DNA from: Pseudomonadota bacterium
GTDB lineage: Bacteria; Myxococcota_A; UBA796; UBA9615
Direction: 5' to 3'
Length of the DNA stretch: 47,664 bases
NCBI GenBank assembly: GCA_024229515.1
Contig: JAAESI010000261.1
Coordinates: 1 to 47,664, forward strand
Below the pieces are notes generated by a model that was given only the letters and a program-made list of their open reading frames with translations, did no database searches and had not been told where the DNA came from. Positions within the stretch are counted from its first letter, which is position 1. Each line of letters begins with the position of its first letter. The translations under genes and the position numbers were made by a program. Shown here one piece after another: positions 1 to 8,611 of the stretch.

Positions 1-173
1 GCGGCGGCGGTTGCGTCGTCGTCGGCAGTTGCGTCGTCGTCGTCGGTCGCGTCGTCGTCGTCGGTCGCGTCGTCGTCATCGCCGGGAGCGAAGTCGTCGT
101 CGTCGTCGGGGCAGCCCGCCAGGGGCAGCGACAGAATCAGGAGCAAGACTAGGTAGTTGATTCGAGCGAGCAA
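1..173 (-). CDS. Asp-rich lipoprotein, N-terminal fragment (gene runs off the window)
   Basis: Reading leftward from a TTG codon at 173-171, the frame gives a short hydrophobic stretch ending in a lipobox (LPLAGC), then repeats of DDDDAT type that continue to the window edge. The start is supported by a GGAGG on the minus strand (plus-strand CCTCC at 178-182), about four bases upstream of the TTG. No in-frame ATG lies near. The lipobox predicts signal peptidase II cleavage and lipidation of the Cys at about residue 21, followed by an acidic flexible linker. The same lipobox-plus-DDDDAT layout occurs in the lipoprotein at 35335-36936. The functional domain lies outside the window, so no role can be given. 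Confidence 0.7.
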   Translation of the reverse strand, partial: MLARINYLVLLLILSLPLAGCPDDDDDFAPGDDDDATDDDDATDDDDATADDDATAA

Positions 174-266
174 GGAACCTCCACGCCTCCCTTTCGGGAA
201 AGGCCACTCTAGCGGGTCGCGTACGCGCGTGAGAGGGCACGCGACCCCCTTGCTATCCTGCGCGCC

Positions 267-2201
267 ATGCCTCGGAACAGGCCGATCTCGACCCTCACCG
301 CAGTGGTGGCGGCGCTTGCCCTCAGCGGCTGCGCGACGCTGTCGTCGCCGCCCGCCCGTTCGGGCGCGTACGAGGATCTGGATCCCGACGTCGTGGCTCT
401 CTTCCTCGAGGCCCAGATGGCGCAGGCGGAGCCGGTGCCAGAGACGGGGGACGACACCCGGGCGGCCCGCGCGGCTGCGTTGCTGCAGGAAGCCGTGGCC
501 CGCGAGCCGGAGTCGGCGTTCCTCCGCCGGTACCTCGCCGAGGCATGGGCGTCCCAACGCGAGATCACGAAGGCGATCGCCGCGGGCGAAGCGGCGCTGC
601 GGCTCGACCCCACCGACGCGCGCACCCACTACATCCTCGGCATGCAGTACCTGCAGTCGTCTCAGCCGGAGGTCGCCGAGGGCCACTTCCGAGAAGCAGC
701 GCGGCGGGGCATCGGCGGGGACACGCCGTGGAAGCCTCACCAGCTTCTCTTCGGTTTGCTCCGAACCCAGGGGCGTGTCGAGGACGCTTTGACCGCGTTG
801 ACCGCCTGGATGGAAGCCCTCCCCGGCCATCCGGAGCCGGCGACGCTTCGCGCCTCCTACCTCTGGGGCGTGGGCCGCCTGGACGAAGGTGTCGAGGCTG
901 CGATCGCGGCCCTGCAGGTCGATCCGGGCAGCGAGCGGGCCACCGACATCCTCGCCACCTGGTACCGGTACGACCCCGCCGGAGAAGCGGCGTCGCTGGA
1001 GCGCGTGCTCGCGTCGAACTGGTCCAATGAGCGCCTGCATCGCCGGCTCGTGGACGTGTACGACCAGATGGGCCGGTACGACAAGGCGATCGGCCACCTG
1101 CGGTACGTCGGCATGCTCGATGGCGGCGCCGAGGGCGATCTCGTACGACGGCGCGCCCGACTCTTGCGCGAGTCCCACCGGCACACCGAAGCGGCGGCCT
1201 TGCTGCGTGCCCGGGTGGACGCCGCCGGCGGGCAGCCGGAGTCTCGCGATCTGTTGGCCCTCGCGGCCGCCGAGCAGGCGTTGGGCGACCTCGAGGGGGC
1301 GCTCACGACCCTCCGGCGGGTGGCGCCCGAGGAGCCCGAGTACCCGGCGGCGGCGCGTGCCCGGGTGCGGGTGCACGCGCAGGCGGAGCGGCCTCGCGAC
1401 GCGGTCGAGGCGGCGGTCGCGGCGCGGCAGTTGGTGCCCGCGGACCGACCCCGGCAGCAGGCCTCCCTTCTGGTCGAGGCGGCCCACGCGAGCATCGACG
1501 CCGGCGCTGTGGACGAGGCGGAGCGGCTCATCGGGGAGGTGATGAAGCTGGACCCGTCGGCGGGCGGACTCTTGCGGATCCAGCTGCTGCGCGAGCGCGG
1601 TGAGCACGAAGAGGCTGCGGAGCTGGTGCGAACGAAGCTGGCGCTGGAGGTCGACAACCTGAACCTGGTGGCCTCTCTGTCGGATCTGCTCGCCGAGGTG
1701 GGCGACTACGAGGGAGCGTCGGCCACGCTCGATGAGGCGATCGCGGGGGTGGAGGCGCGTCGCGACGAACAGACCGCTGACGTCGTCGTCCGGGCCCAGG
1801 TCTGGGAGCTCCAGGCGGACGCGGGCAACGAGATCGCGTGGCTGTTGCTGCGCCGTTCGTTCGTCGAGAAGGAGGCGGGTAGCCTGGACGCCTCGCAGGC
1901 GACGCTGGAGGCCGTGTTGGAGCAGTGGCCCAACCACGCCGACGCGCTCAACTCGCTGGGGTACCTGCTGGCGGAAGAGAATCGGGACCTGGACCGCGCC
2001 GCCGAGCTGCTCACCCGGGCGCTGGAGCAACGTCCGTTCTCGGCCGCCTTCCAGGACTCGATGGGCTGGGTCCGGTACCGACAGGGCCGCTTTGCCGAGG
2101 CCGTCGAGCACCTCGAGCAGGCCGCTGCGTGGCAGCCGGGCGAGCCCGAGATCGACGGCCACCTGGAGGAAGCGCGGCGGGCGCTGAAGCAGGCCGGCTG
2201 A
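267..2201 (+). CDS. TPR-repeat lipoprotein
   Basis: 644 residues. The N-terminus is a lipoprotein signal with lipobox LSGC and Cys22, so the protein is probably attached to the inner or outer membrane on the periplasmic side. The rest is Ala/Leu/Glu-rich helical repeat with clear tetratricopeptide pattern, for example around residues 70-125 and again near the C-terminus (NSLGYLLAEENRDLDRAAELL, then MGWVRYRQGRFAEAVEHLEQ). TPR arrays scaffold protein complexes; there is no catalytic motif. The stop codon overlaps the ATG of the downstream radical SAM gene by one base (TGATG), so the three genes to 5207 are probably translationally coupled. A role as assembly partner for the radical SAM pathway is inference from position only. 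Confidence 0.85.
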   Translation: MPRNRPISTLTAVVAALALSGCATLSSPPARSGAYEDLDPDVVALFLEAQMAQAEPVPETGDDTRAARAAALLQEAVAREPESAFLRRYLAEAWASQREITKAIAAGEAALRLDPTDARTHYILGMQYLQSSQPEVAEGHFREAARRGIGGDTPWKPHQLLFGLLRTQGRVEDALTALTAWMEALPGHPEPATLRASYLWGVGRLDEGVEAAIAALQVDPGSERATDILATWYRYDPAGEAASLERVLASNWSNERLHRRLVDVYDQMGRYDKAIGHLRYVGMLDGGAEGDLVRRRARLLRESHRHTEAAALLRARVDAAGGQPESRDLLALAAAEQALGDLEGALTTLRRVAPEEPEYPAAARARVRVHAQAERPRDAVEAAVAARQLVPADRPRQQASLLVEAAHASIDAGAVDEAERLIGEVMKLDPSAGGLLRIQLLRERGEHEEAAELVRTKLALEVDNLNLVASLSDLLAEVGDYEGASATLDEAIAGVEARRDEQTADVVVRAQVWELQADAGNEIAWLLLRRSFVEKEAGSLDASQATLEAVLEQWPNHADALNSLGYLLAEENRDLDRAAELLTRALEQRPFSAAFQDSMGWVRYRQGRFAEAVEHLEQAAAWQPGEPEIDGHLEEARRALKQAG

Positions 2202-3766
2202 TGCACATCTGCTTCGTCACCCGCCTCACCGAGCACCTCGGCATCCAGCTCCTGTCCGCCATCTGCAAGAAGGAAGGACACCGCGTCAGCCACGTCTTCG
2301 ACGCCGGCCTCCCCAGCGCGGGGTTGGTGCCGGGCGAGTGGCTGCCGTCGTTCCTGGCGACGGACCACATCTCGCTGCAGGCGATCCTCGACACCGGCGC
2401 CCCGGCGGTCGGGTTCAACGTCGAGATCAACACGTTCAGCTGGACCGTCGAGCTCGCCCAGAAGCTGAAGGCGGCCCGTCCCGAGCTGTTGATCCTGGTC
2501 GGCGGGGTGCACGCCACCACCGTCCCCGACGTCGTCATGGAGTTCGACTGCTTCGACTTCCTGTGCGTGGGGGAGGGGGACGACGCGCTCCCGGATCTGC
2601 TGAAGGCGCTCGACGAAGGCGGCGACGTCCACGGGATCCCGAACATCTGGAGCCGGCGGGATGGGGAGCTGGTTCGCAGCGCCGTCCGGCCGCTGCGCAA
2701 GTCGCTGGACGACCTGCCGTTCTTCGACAAGTCGATCCACTACGACCTGATTCCGGAGATGAGCCACGAGTACCACACGAACGCCTCACGGGGCTGCGTG
2801 TACAGCTGCTCCTTCTGCTTCTATCAGCCGATCCAGCGGGTCTACGGATCCCGCTTTCGAAACATGCGGAGCCCGGAGAACGTCTGCCTCGAATTGGAGG
2901 AGGCGCGGCGCAAGTACCCGACCATCAAGACGGTCACGTTCCACGACGAGGTGTTCACCGCCAACAAGCGCTGGCTGCGGGAGTTCGCCGAGATCTGGCC
3001 GCGGCGGGTGGGGCTCCCGTTCAGCGTCATCACGCACCCCGAGTTGGTGACCGAGGAGGTCGCCTACCTGCTGGGCAAGGCCGGCTGCGTGCACTGCATC
3101 ATGGGCACCCAGACGGTGAATCAGCGGACGCGGGACGAGGTGCTCGACCGCACCGAGACGCCCGAGGACGTGCGTCGGGCGGTCAAGTCGCTCAAGGCCA
3201 ACGGGGTCTGGGTCGTCGTCGACCACATCCTCGGCATCCCGGGAGAGACGGCCCAGGACCAGGACGACGCGCTGCTGTTCTACGCCGAGTGCCGCCCCGA
3301 CGTGGTCAAAGCGTTCTTCCTGACGTACCTGCCGGGCACCGACATCAACGAGACCGGCCTGAATTCGGGGGACTGGACGCTGGAGAAGCTCAGGGCGGCG
3401 GAGCGCGGGCACATCGACAGCTGGCTCTTCAAGGGCGTGGGCGACATCCCCGAGTGGCGGTCCTACTACCAGCTGTTCACGCTGTTCACGGTCATGCCTC
3501 CAGAGCTCATGGCGGCGGCCGTCCGCACCGGTGCCCACCGCTCGATGAAGCTGTTCGACAAGGCGTTCCTGCCTTCGATCTTCCTCATCCCGCGGGTGGC
3601 GCAATCGCTGCTGGGCGGCGAAGAAGAGCAGCCCCGCAGCTACGTGACCTACCTCAAGGGGCTGACCCGGTACGCCGTGAAGCAGCGCTTCGGGGAGCGC
3701 ACTTCGACCCGCGTGATCGCGCGCGCCCTGCGGCCGGCCCGGCGCTATAGAAGCTGGCATGGCTGA
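2201..3766 (+). CDS. B12-binding-domain radical SAM protein (first of pair)
   Basis: 521 residues from the ATG at 2201; the open frame extends further upstream but only inside the TPR gene. Residues about 1-150 have the alternating strand/helix pattern of a cobalamin-binding Rossmann domain, including LLILVGGVHATT and the VGEGD motif typical of B12-type radical SAM enzymes. The 4Fe-4S/SAM motif is C199-x3-C203-x2-C206 in RGCVYSCSFCF, followed by a TIM-barrel-like region to about residue 400 and a C-terminal extension rich in aromatic and basic residues. Family members catalyse methylations, cyclisations or other radical rearrangements, often on lipids or cofactors. The substrate is not visible here. 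It overlaps the next gene by 8 bases, implying co-expression. Confidence 0.88.
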   Translation: MHICFVTRLTEHLGIQLLSAICKKEGHRVSHVFDAGLPSAGLVPGEWLPSFLATDHISLQAILDTGAPAVGFNVEINTFSWTVELAQKLKAARPELLILVGGVHATTVPDVVMEFDCFDFLCVGEGDDALPDLLKALDEGGDVHGIPNIWSRRDGELVRSAVRPLRKSLDDLPFFDKSIHYDLIPEMSHEYHTNASRGCVYSCSFCFYQPIQRVYGSRFRNMRSPENVCLELEEARRKYPTIKTVTFHDEVFTANKRWLREFAEIWPRRVGLPFSVITHPELVTEEVAYLLGKAGCVHCIMGTQTVNQRTRDEVLDRTETPEDVRRAVKSLKANGVWVVVDHILGIPGETAQDQDDALLFYAECRPDVVKAFFLTYLPGTDINETGLNSGDWTLEKLRAAERGHIDSWLFKGVGDIPEWRSYYQLFTLFTVMPPELMAAAVRTGAHRSMKLFDKAFLPSIFLIPRVAQSLLGGEEEQPRSYVTYLKGLTRYAVKQRFGERTSTRVIARALRPARRYRSWHG

Positions 3767-5207
3767 CGTCCTCCTCATCCAGCCTCCGCCCCAGACGCGG
3801 AACAAGGGCGGCTCCCTCGCGGAGCCGATCGGGCTGGAGTACGTGGGGGCGATGCTCCGGGAGCACGGCCACACCGCCGACATCGTGGATGCCTGGATCG
3901 ACGGCCTGAGCGTGGACGCCGTGGCCGCCGAGGTCGCCCGCCGCAAGCCCGACGTGCTCGGAATCACGGCCACGTCGGTGCTCATGCCGAACGCCTGGGA
4001 GGTCGCCCGGCGGGTCAAGGAGATCAGCCCCGACATCCCGGTGGTGTGCGGCGGCGCGCACGCGATCTACGAGCCCGCGTGGACCCTGGGGGACCCGTCG
4101 ATCGACGTCGCCATCGTGGGCGAGGGGGAGGACGCGATCCTCGAGCTGATCGACGTCTGGAACGGCACCGGCACGCTCGATGACGTGGCCGGCATCGCCT
4201 ACCGCGGCGGCGATGGGGAGGTCGTCAAGACGAAGGGCCGCGAGTACAACGACCACCTCGACCGGCTCCCGTTCCCCCTCCGCAACGACCGCCACATGGA
4301 GGGCTACACGCTCTACGAGGTCGTCGGGAAGCGCGGCTGTCCGTTCAAGTGCAGCTTCTGCGGCGCCAGCGCCGACCACCGCAAGGTCCGCTTCCGCAGC
4401 CCCGAGAACGTCATGGAGGAGGTGGCCGAGCTGTTCGGCCGCTACGGCAAGAAGAAGCTCTACTTCAACGATGACGTCTTCAGCATCAACAAGCAGTGGA
4501 CGCACGACTTCTGCGACCTGCTCATCCGCCGCCAGCTCGACATCGAGTGGGAGTGCCAGACCCGGGTCGACCTGGTCGACCTGGAGCTCCTGACCAAGAT
4601 GAAGGCCGCCGGCTGCGAGTCGGTGGTGTTCGGCATCGACGCCGGCAACCAGGAGAACTTCGACCGCCTCAACAAGGCGATCACCGTCGAGCAGGCCTAC
4701 GTCAGCGTGCGCCACGCCCGCGAAGCCGGCCTCGCCGTCTGGTGCAACTTCATCATGGGCTACCCGTGGGAGACCGCCCGCGACCTCCAGGACACCATCG
4801 CCCTGGCGCGCGGCCTCGACCCCCACTTCGCCCGCTTCTTCATGGCGACCCCGTACCCCGGCTCGCCGCTGTACCAGTACGCCAAGGAGCGGGACCTCAT
4901 CCTCAGCTACGATCTGGCGACGTACTCGCAGGACTCGGGCACGTCGATTCTGCGCCTGGAGCACCTGACGCAGGACGAACTCAGCCGCTTCGTCTACCGC
5001 GCCAACATGCTCTTCTACTTGCGCCCCCAGGCCTTCTTGAAGGCGATGTCGGGCTACCGACGGCAGGGTCGGTGGAAGGCGTTGGCGCGTGCGGTGCCGG
5101 CGTTTGCCGAGTACGTGGCGCGCGTCCGCAGCCACTCCGGACCCGTGGTTACGGGGGCGGTGCCGGGGAATCTCCCGGGGGAGCGGGGTCGCCGTCAGCG
5201 AACGTGA
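3759..5207 (+). CDS. B12-binding-domain radical SAM protein (second of pair)
   Basis: 482 residues. It starts with MADVLLIQPPP and GLEYVGAMLREHGH, the usual opening of the B12-binding half of this superfamily, followed by VVCGGAHA and VGEGEDA. The iron-sulfur motif is C194-x3-C198-x2-C201 in KRGCPFKCSFCGAS. The radical SAM core continues with YFNDDVFSINKQW and FGIDAGNQENFDRLNK and ends in a helical C-terminal region. It starts within the last 8 bases of the preceding paralogous gene, so the two enzymes probably act in the same pathway. The last 59 bases are overlapped, on the other strand, by the C-terminal coding region of the lipoprotein gene at 5149-5703. Substrate unknown; lipid, hopanoid or natural-product modification are possibilities only. 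Confidence 0.88.
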   Translation: MADVLLIQPPPQTRNKGGSLAEPIGLEYVGAMLREHGHTADIVDAWIDGLSVDAVAAEVARRKPDVLGITATSVLMPNAWEVARRVKEISPDIPVVCGGAHAIYEPAWTLGDPSIDVAIVGEGEDAILELIDVWNGTGTLDDVAGIAYRGGDGEVVKTKGREYNDHLDRLPFPLRNDRHMEGYTLYEVVGKRGCPFKCSFCGASADHRKVRFRSPENVMEEVAELFGRYGKKKLYFNDDVFSINKQWTHDFCDLLIRRQLDIEWECQTRVDLVDLELLTKMKAAGCESVVFGIDAGNQENFDRLNKAITVEQAYVSVRHAREAGLAVWCNFIMGYPWETARDLQDTIALARGLDPHFARFFMATPYPGSPLYQYAKERDLILSYDLATYSQDSGTSILRLEHLTQDELSRFVYRANMLFYLRPQAFLKAMSGYRRQGRWKALARAVPAFAEYVARVRSHSGPVVTGAVPGNLPGERGRRQRT

Positions 5208-5703
5208 CGGTGACGCGGTCGAGCTCGACGGCGAGGCCCGCGGCGGGACCCGTCACGTAGGGCGGCGGCTTCAGGAACGTCGCGACCGACGTCGTCTGCG
5301 CATCCGGAGCGACGTCGCGCGGCGCGGGAGCCGCCACGAGGATGAACGTCAGCTCGCCGCTGTGCTCCGGGTTCCATGCCGGCAGCGCTTCGTCCTCGGG
5401 CCGGGCGCTGGGATCCATGGGGGTGATCTTCCCCTTGCCCGCGTCCGCGTTGAGCCACGCCAGTCCGCTGGGGGGGTAGAGCACGCTCAGCGAGCCGCCT
5501 CCCTGCTGCAGGAGGTAGAGGTAGTCGCCGCCGGTGACCTCGTAGCCGAAGACGATCTCCGTACCGCGATCCACGGACGCGCCGTCCGCGATCTCCGAAG
5601 TTCCCGAGAGGATCGTGAGTTCGCCGGTCGGGCTGAACGTGGCCGGTTCGTCCGCGAGTGCGACGCAGCCCGCCAGCAGCAGCAGCAGCAGGAGGGGCCT
5701 CAG
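5149..5703 (-). CDS. Small lipoprotein, probable CTG start
   Basis: 184 residues if read from the CTG at 5703-5701. A GTG at 5574 gives only 141 residues and discards a clear lipoprotein signal: upstream in the same frame, without a stop, lie seven consecutive Leu codons and the lipobox LLAGC. No in-frame ATG, GTG or TTG lies close before that Leu run, and the CTG overlaps the TGA stop of the upstream gene as CTGA, a translational-coupling arrangement. The mature part is predicted beta-rich (GEIVFGYEVTGGDYLYLL-type strands) and ends in a Pro-rich tail. Function unknown. The 3' end overlaps the convergent radical SAM gene by 59 bases. The gene is real with good confidence; the exact start is less certain. 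Confidence 0.65.
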   Translation of the reverse strand: MRPLLLLLLLAGCVALADEPATFSPTGELTILSGTSEIADGASVDRGTEIVFGYEVTGGDYLYLLQQGGGSLSVLYPPSGLAWLNADAGKGKITPMDPSARPEDEALPAWNPEHSGELTFILVAAPAPRDVAPDAQTTSVATFLKPPPYVTGPAAGLAVELDRVTVTFADGDPAPPGDSPAPPP

Positions 5704-7250
5704 AGTCGGAACCCGACGCCGCCGCCGATCGTCAGGTACAGCTGCGCCTCGTCCTCGAGGCCGGCCACTCCGCCCGCCCCGATGCCCAGGTCCACGTTGA
5801 TGAGGAAGCCCTTGCTCCCGCCGGGCGTGACGTCGAAGCCGACGGTCGCGCCGCCCATGGGGATCACGTAGATCTTGTCGTCGGCCGGGTCGCTCTGGCC
5901 GTGGCTGAACGCGAGCCAGCCGCGTCCCCCGAAGTAGGGGTGGAAGACTTCCGCCACATCCAGCCGGTAGCGGCCGTCGAACGCGACGGTGGGGAGCACG
6001 ATGGTGCTGCTGTCCTGGGTGGTCGCGCCGAACTCGCCGCCCACGCCCAACTCGAGTCCCTCCACGAGCCGGAAGTGCACGCGCAACGCGCCCATGCCGT
6101 ACGGGTTCGTGCCCGAGAGCTGAAGTCCGCCGCCGATCACGAGGCCGACGCGACCGGCATCTCCGGTATCGGCCGGCGCGGTGCCTCCGCCGCCTCCCCC
6201 GCCGCCGCCCTTCTTCTTCTTCTTGCCCGTGAGGATGGCGGCGACCGCGTCACCGTCCACCGCCAGCGGGATCATCGAGCCGCTGGCCACGTCGAAGCTG
6301 AACGCCGAGTGGGCGTGCTCCTTGGACTCGGGGATGACGACGATGGCGCGGTCCGCGCCCCGGTTGCGGGCCAACTCGGACAGCGCGAGCTTGCCCGCGG
6401 AAGCGCCGACGCCTCCCCAGGCGAGGTTCAGGACCGCGCTGCGCAACGCTTCGCGGGAGATCAAGGTGCCGCCCTTTTCGCCGACGTCGACGAGGGCCGC
6501 GTGGGCCACTCCGCCGCTGTCGAGGTACCGGACGAGGTGTCGGCCGCGGTACAGCATGAGCTCCGCGGGGGTGTCGACGTTGACCGCGGTGCCATCGACG
6601 GCGACGCCGGTGATGCCCGAGCCCTGGGCGTCGATGCCGAGGGTGGTGGTGCCTCGCGACAGCAGCTCCGACTTGGCCTCCAGGAACACCGCCTGCGGAG
6701 CCGGCGGGTACTCCGTCTTCCAGGGCATGTCGATGTGCACCGCGAGCGCGGCGGCGAAGGCGCGCTTGGCCTTGGGCTGGTTGCCCAGGTCGTAGTGCGC
6801 CATCGCCTGGAAGAAGTGCAGGTCGATCAGCGTCTGCCGGGTGATCTCGGACTGCGTGCAGGGGAGCGCACGGATGCCCTGATCGATCTTCAGCAGCCCT
6901 TTCTCGTAGTCCAGCTCATCGATGTGGGCGATCGCCGTCTCCAGCGCGGCGGCGGGATCGACCTCAGCGAGCGTCGAGTCGGCGCACGGCAGCTGGAGCA
7001 GATCGCCGGCGGTCCAGAGCGGATCCTGCGACGGGAACGGCAGGTCGAGTACGTGGGCGACCCCGCCGGCGGGGCTCTCTTCGGTCTCTGCCGCGACCTT
7101 GTAGATCGCTTCGGCCTCCGCGGCCGCATCCGGCGATGGGGCCCCGGGGCCGTAAACCACGACGTCAGCGGCCGTCGCGGACGCGACGAACAGGAGGGTC
7201 AGAGCAGATGAAGCCAGCGTGACGGTCAGCCGGCCCAAGGTCGATCGCAT
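5700..7250 (-). CDS. Outer-membrane/periplasmic protein with C-terminal barrel-like domain
   Basis: 516 residues. Residues 1-27 form a Sec signal peptide (cleavage near ATA-AD). Residues about 95-200 are helical and TPR-like (DYEKGLLKIDQGIRAL, MAHYDLGNQPKAKRAF). Residues about 200-340 form a beta-rich region. A low-complexity linker of five Lys and nine Gly (343-356) leads into a C-terminal stretch of alternating hydrophobic strands (GRVGLVIGGGLQLSG to the terminal GGGVGFRL), which looks like a small outer-membrane beta-barrel. It probably spans the outer membrane with a periplasmic helical and beta N-terminal half. It lies 24 bases downstream of the TolB-like gene and overlaps the next lipoprotein gene, so the three form an envelope operon. 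No enzyme motif seen. Confidence 0.75.
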   Translation of the reverse strand: MRSTLGRLTVTLASSALTLLFVASATAADVVVYGPGAPSPDAAAEAEAIYKVAAETEESPAGGVAHVLDLPFPSQDPLWTAGDLLQLPCADSTLAEVDPAAALETAIAHIDELDYEKGLLKIDQGIRALPCTQSEITRQTLIDLHFFQAMAHYDLGNQPKAKRAFAAALAVHIDMPWKTEYPPAPQAVFLEAKSELLSRGTTTLGIDAQGSGITGVAVDGTAVNVDTPAELMLYRGRHLVRYLDSGGVAHAALVDVGEKGGTLISREALRSAVLNLAWGGVGASAGKLALSELARNRGADRAIVVIPESKEHAHSAFSFDVASGSMIPLAVDGDAVAAILTGKKKKKGGGGGGGGGTAPADTGDAGRVGLVIGGGLQLSGTNPYGMGALRVHFRLVEGLELGVGGEFGATTQDSSTIVLPTVAFDGRYRLDVAEVFHPYFGGRGWLAFSHGQSDPADDKIYVIPMGGATVGFDVTPGGSKGFLINVDLGIGAGGVAGLEDEAQLYLTIGGGVGFRL

Positions 7251-7274
7251 GGTCGAGATCCTACCCGAACGGGG

Positions 7275-8453
7275 TCAGCCGCCGCGCGCACCGTCCGAAG
7301 CACCCCCGAACCCGGCGATGCCGCCGAGGTCCGAGAGGTCGAAGTCCGCGAGGTGCACGACTCGGAACCGCTTCTCCTCCGGCTGGCTCATGTCGAGCGC
7401 GACCCAGATGAGGCGGACCGTCGAACCCATCGAGACGAGCGTCGGGTCCATGTTGTCCTGCGTGTCGACGAGCTTGCGGGGTTCGGCGCTGCCGTCCGTG
7501 GGGGCGATGACCAGCGGGTAGCCCCCGGCCTCGTCGTCCACGGTGGCGATGAGGTAGCGGCCCAGCGGGTCCCAGCAGTACCCCTTGCTCTTCTCGCTGC
7601 GGCGCACGTTGCGAATCACCGGCGTGGGCAGCGAGTCGCCGGGGGTGGCGACGAACAGGTCGAAGCGGAGGCCCTGGGGGTCGTCCTTGTTGGACAGGAA
7701 CGCGAAGCGCTCGCCGTTGCCGGGCTCGTAGCTGGGGTCGGTCTCGTCCGAGGTGCCCGCGCGGATGAGGGCGGTGTGCTCGAAGCTGTCGAGATCGAAG
7801 AAGTAGATGTCGCTGCCGAGGGGGTTCCGCACCTCGTGGATGATCTGCGGCTCCTTGGGGTGCCACTGCGGCGCCTGCTCGTTCTCCGGGGAGAAGGTCA
7901 ACTGAAGGATCGGCGCCTCATCGACGGTGTCCGACACCCACAGGTCCGTGTTTCCGCCGTCCTCGCTGACGACCACGAGGCGGGTGCCGTCGGGTGCGAT
8001 GGCAGGCTCGCGCTGCGATCCGGGTCCGGTGAAGCGCACCTTCTGCGTCTCCATCAGCACCTCTTCCCGCTTGCTCTTGTGGAGCGCGACCATGGCGTTG
8101 TGCTCCCCGTCGGGAGCCCACTCGAAGCCGACTAGGTCGGTGAACGAAGCGGTTCCCTCGCCCTCGGCGAAGGACGGGTGCGCGTTCGGCCAGACGGAGC
8201 GGAACAGACCGCCCTCGATGTCGCGGGCGTAGTACGAAGTCTTGAAGGTGCCCTTCACCTGCTCGCGCACGCCGTAGGCGACCCACAGGCCGTCTCCGCG
8301 GATGCGGGGGCCGAAAGCGTGGCCGTCGTGGAGGCCTCCCGCCACCGTCCGGATGTCGGGACGCGTGGGACCCTCGTCTCCCGCCAGCGCCACAAGGGCA
8401 CCGAGCAAGGACGCAGTCGCCAGGAACGCCGCGATTCCGTGCGCTCGACTCAC
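7275..8453 (-). CDS. Secreted TolB-like beta-propeller protein
   Basis: 392 residues from GTG at 8453, chosen because a strong AAGGAGG lies just upstream on the minus strand (plus-strand CCTCCTT at 8459-8465). A signal peptide ends near ALAG (about residue 24). The body holds repeated TolB/WD40-like PD40 blades, for example REPAIAPDGTRLVVVSEDGG, APQWHPKEPQIIHEV, DPSYEPGNGERFAFLSN and KGYCWDPLGRYLIATVDD. Such propellers in the periplasm usually mediate protein-protein contacts. It is the first gene of a minus-strand operon with the barrel-like protein and the small lipoprotein. This is not TolB itself: the D1 domain and the Tol-Pal neighbours are absent. Confidence 0.8.
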   Translation of the reverse strand: MSRAHGIAAFLATASLLGALVALAGDEGPTRPDIRTVAGGLHDGHAFGPRIRGDGLWVAYGVREQVKGTFKTSYYARDIEGGLFRSVWPNAHPSFAEGEGTASFTDLVGFEWAPDGEHNAMVALHKSKREEVLMETQKVRFTGPGSQREPAIAPDGTRLVVVSEDGGNTDLWVSDTVDEAPILQLTFSPENEQAPQWHPKEPQIIHEVRNPLGSDIYFFDLDSFEHTALIRAGTSDETDPSYEPGNGERFAFLSNKDDPQGLRFDLFVATPGDSLPTPVIRNVRRSEKSKGYCWDPLGRYLIATVDDEAGGYPLVIAPTDGSAEPRKLVDTQDNMDPTLVSMGSTVRLIWVALDMSQPEEKRFRVVHLADFDLSDLGGIAGFGGASDGARGG

Positions 8454-8611
8454 CGTCGCCTCCTTCGGACCTGGGAGCGTCCCCCGACGGTCCTCAGTCT
8501 CCTGATTGAGTGTAGCAGCGCCCGCTCATCGGATCGCGTGCCTCTCGTACGACCGGTCCCTGCGCGCCGCCGGGTCGCGCGCGTATGCGGGGGCATTGTT
8601 AGGCTACGCGC

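Noticed and set aside
1..110. GTC/GTCGTC tandem repeats as a possible CRISPR or satellite
   Set aside because: They are codons of an Asp-rich lipoprotein on the minus strand; there are no spacers of regular length.
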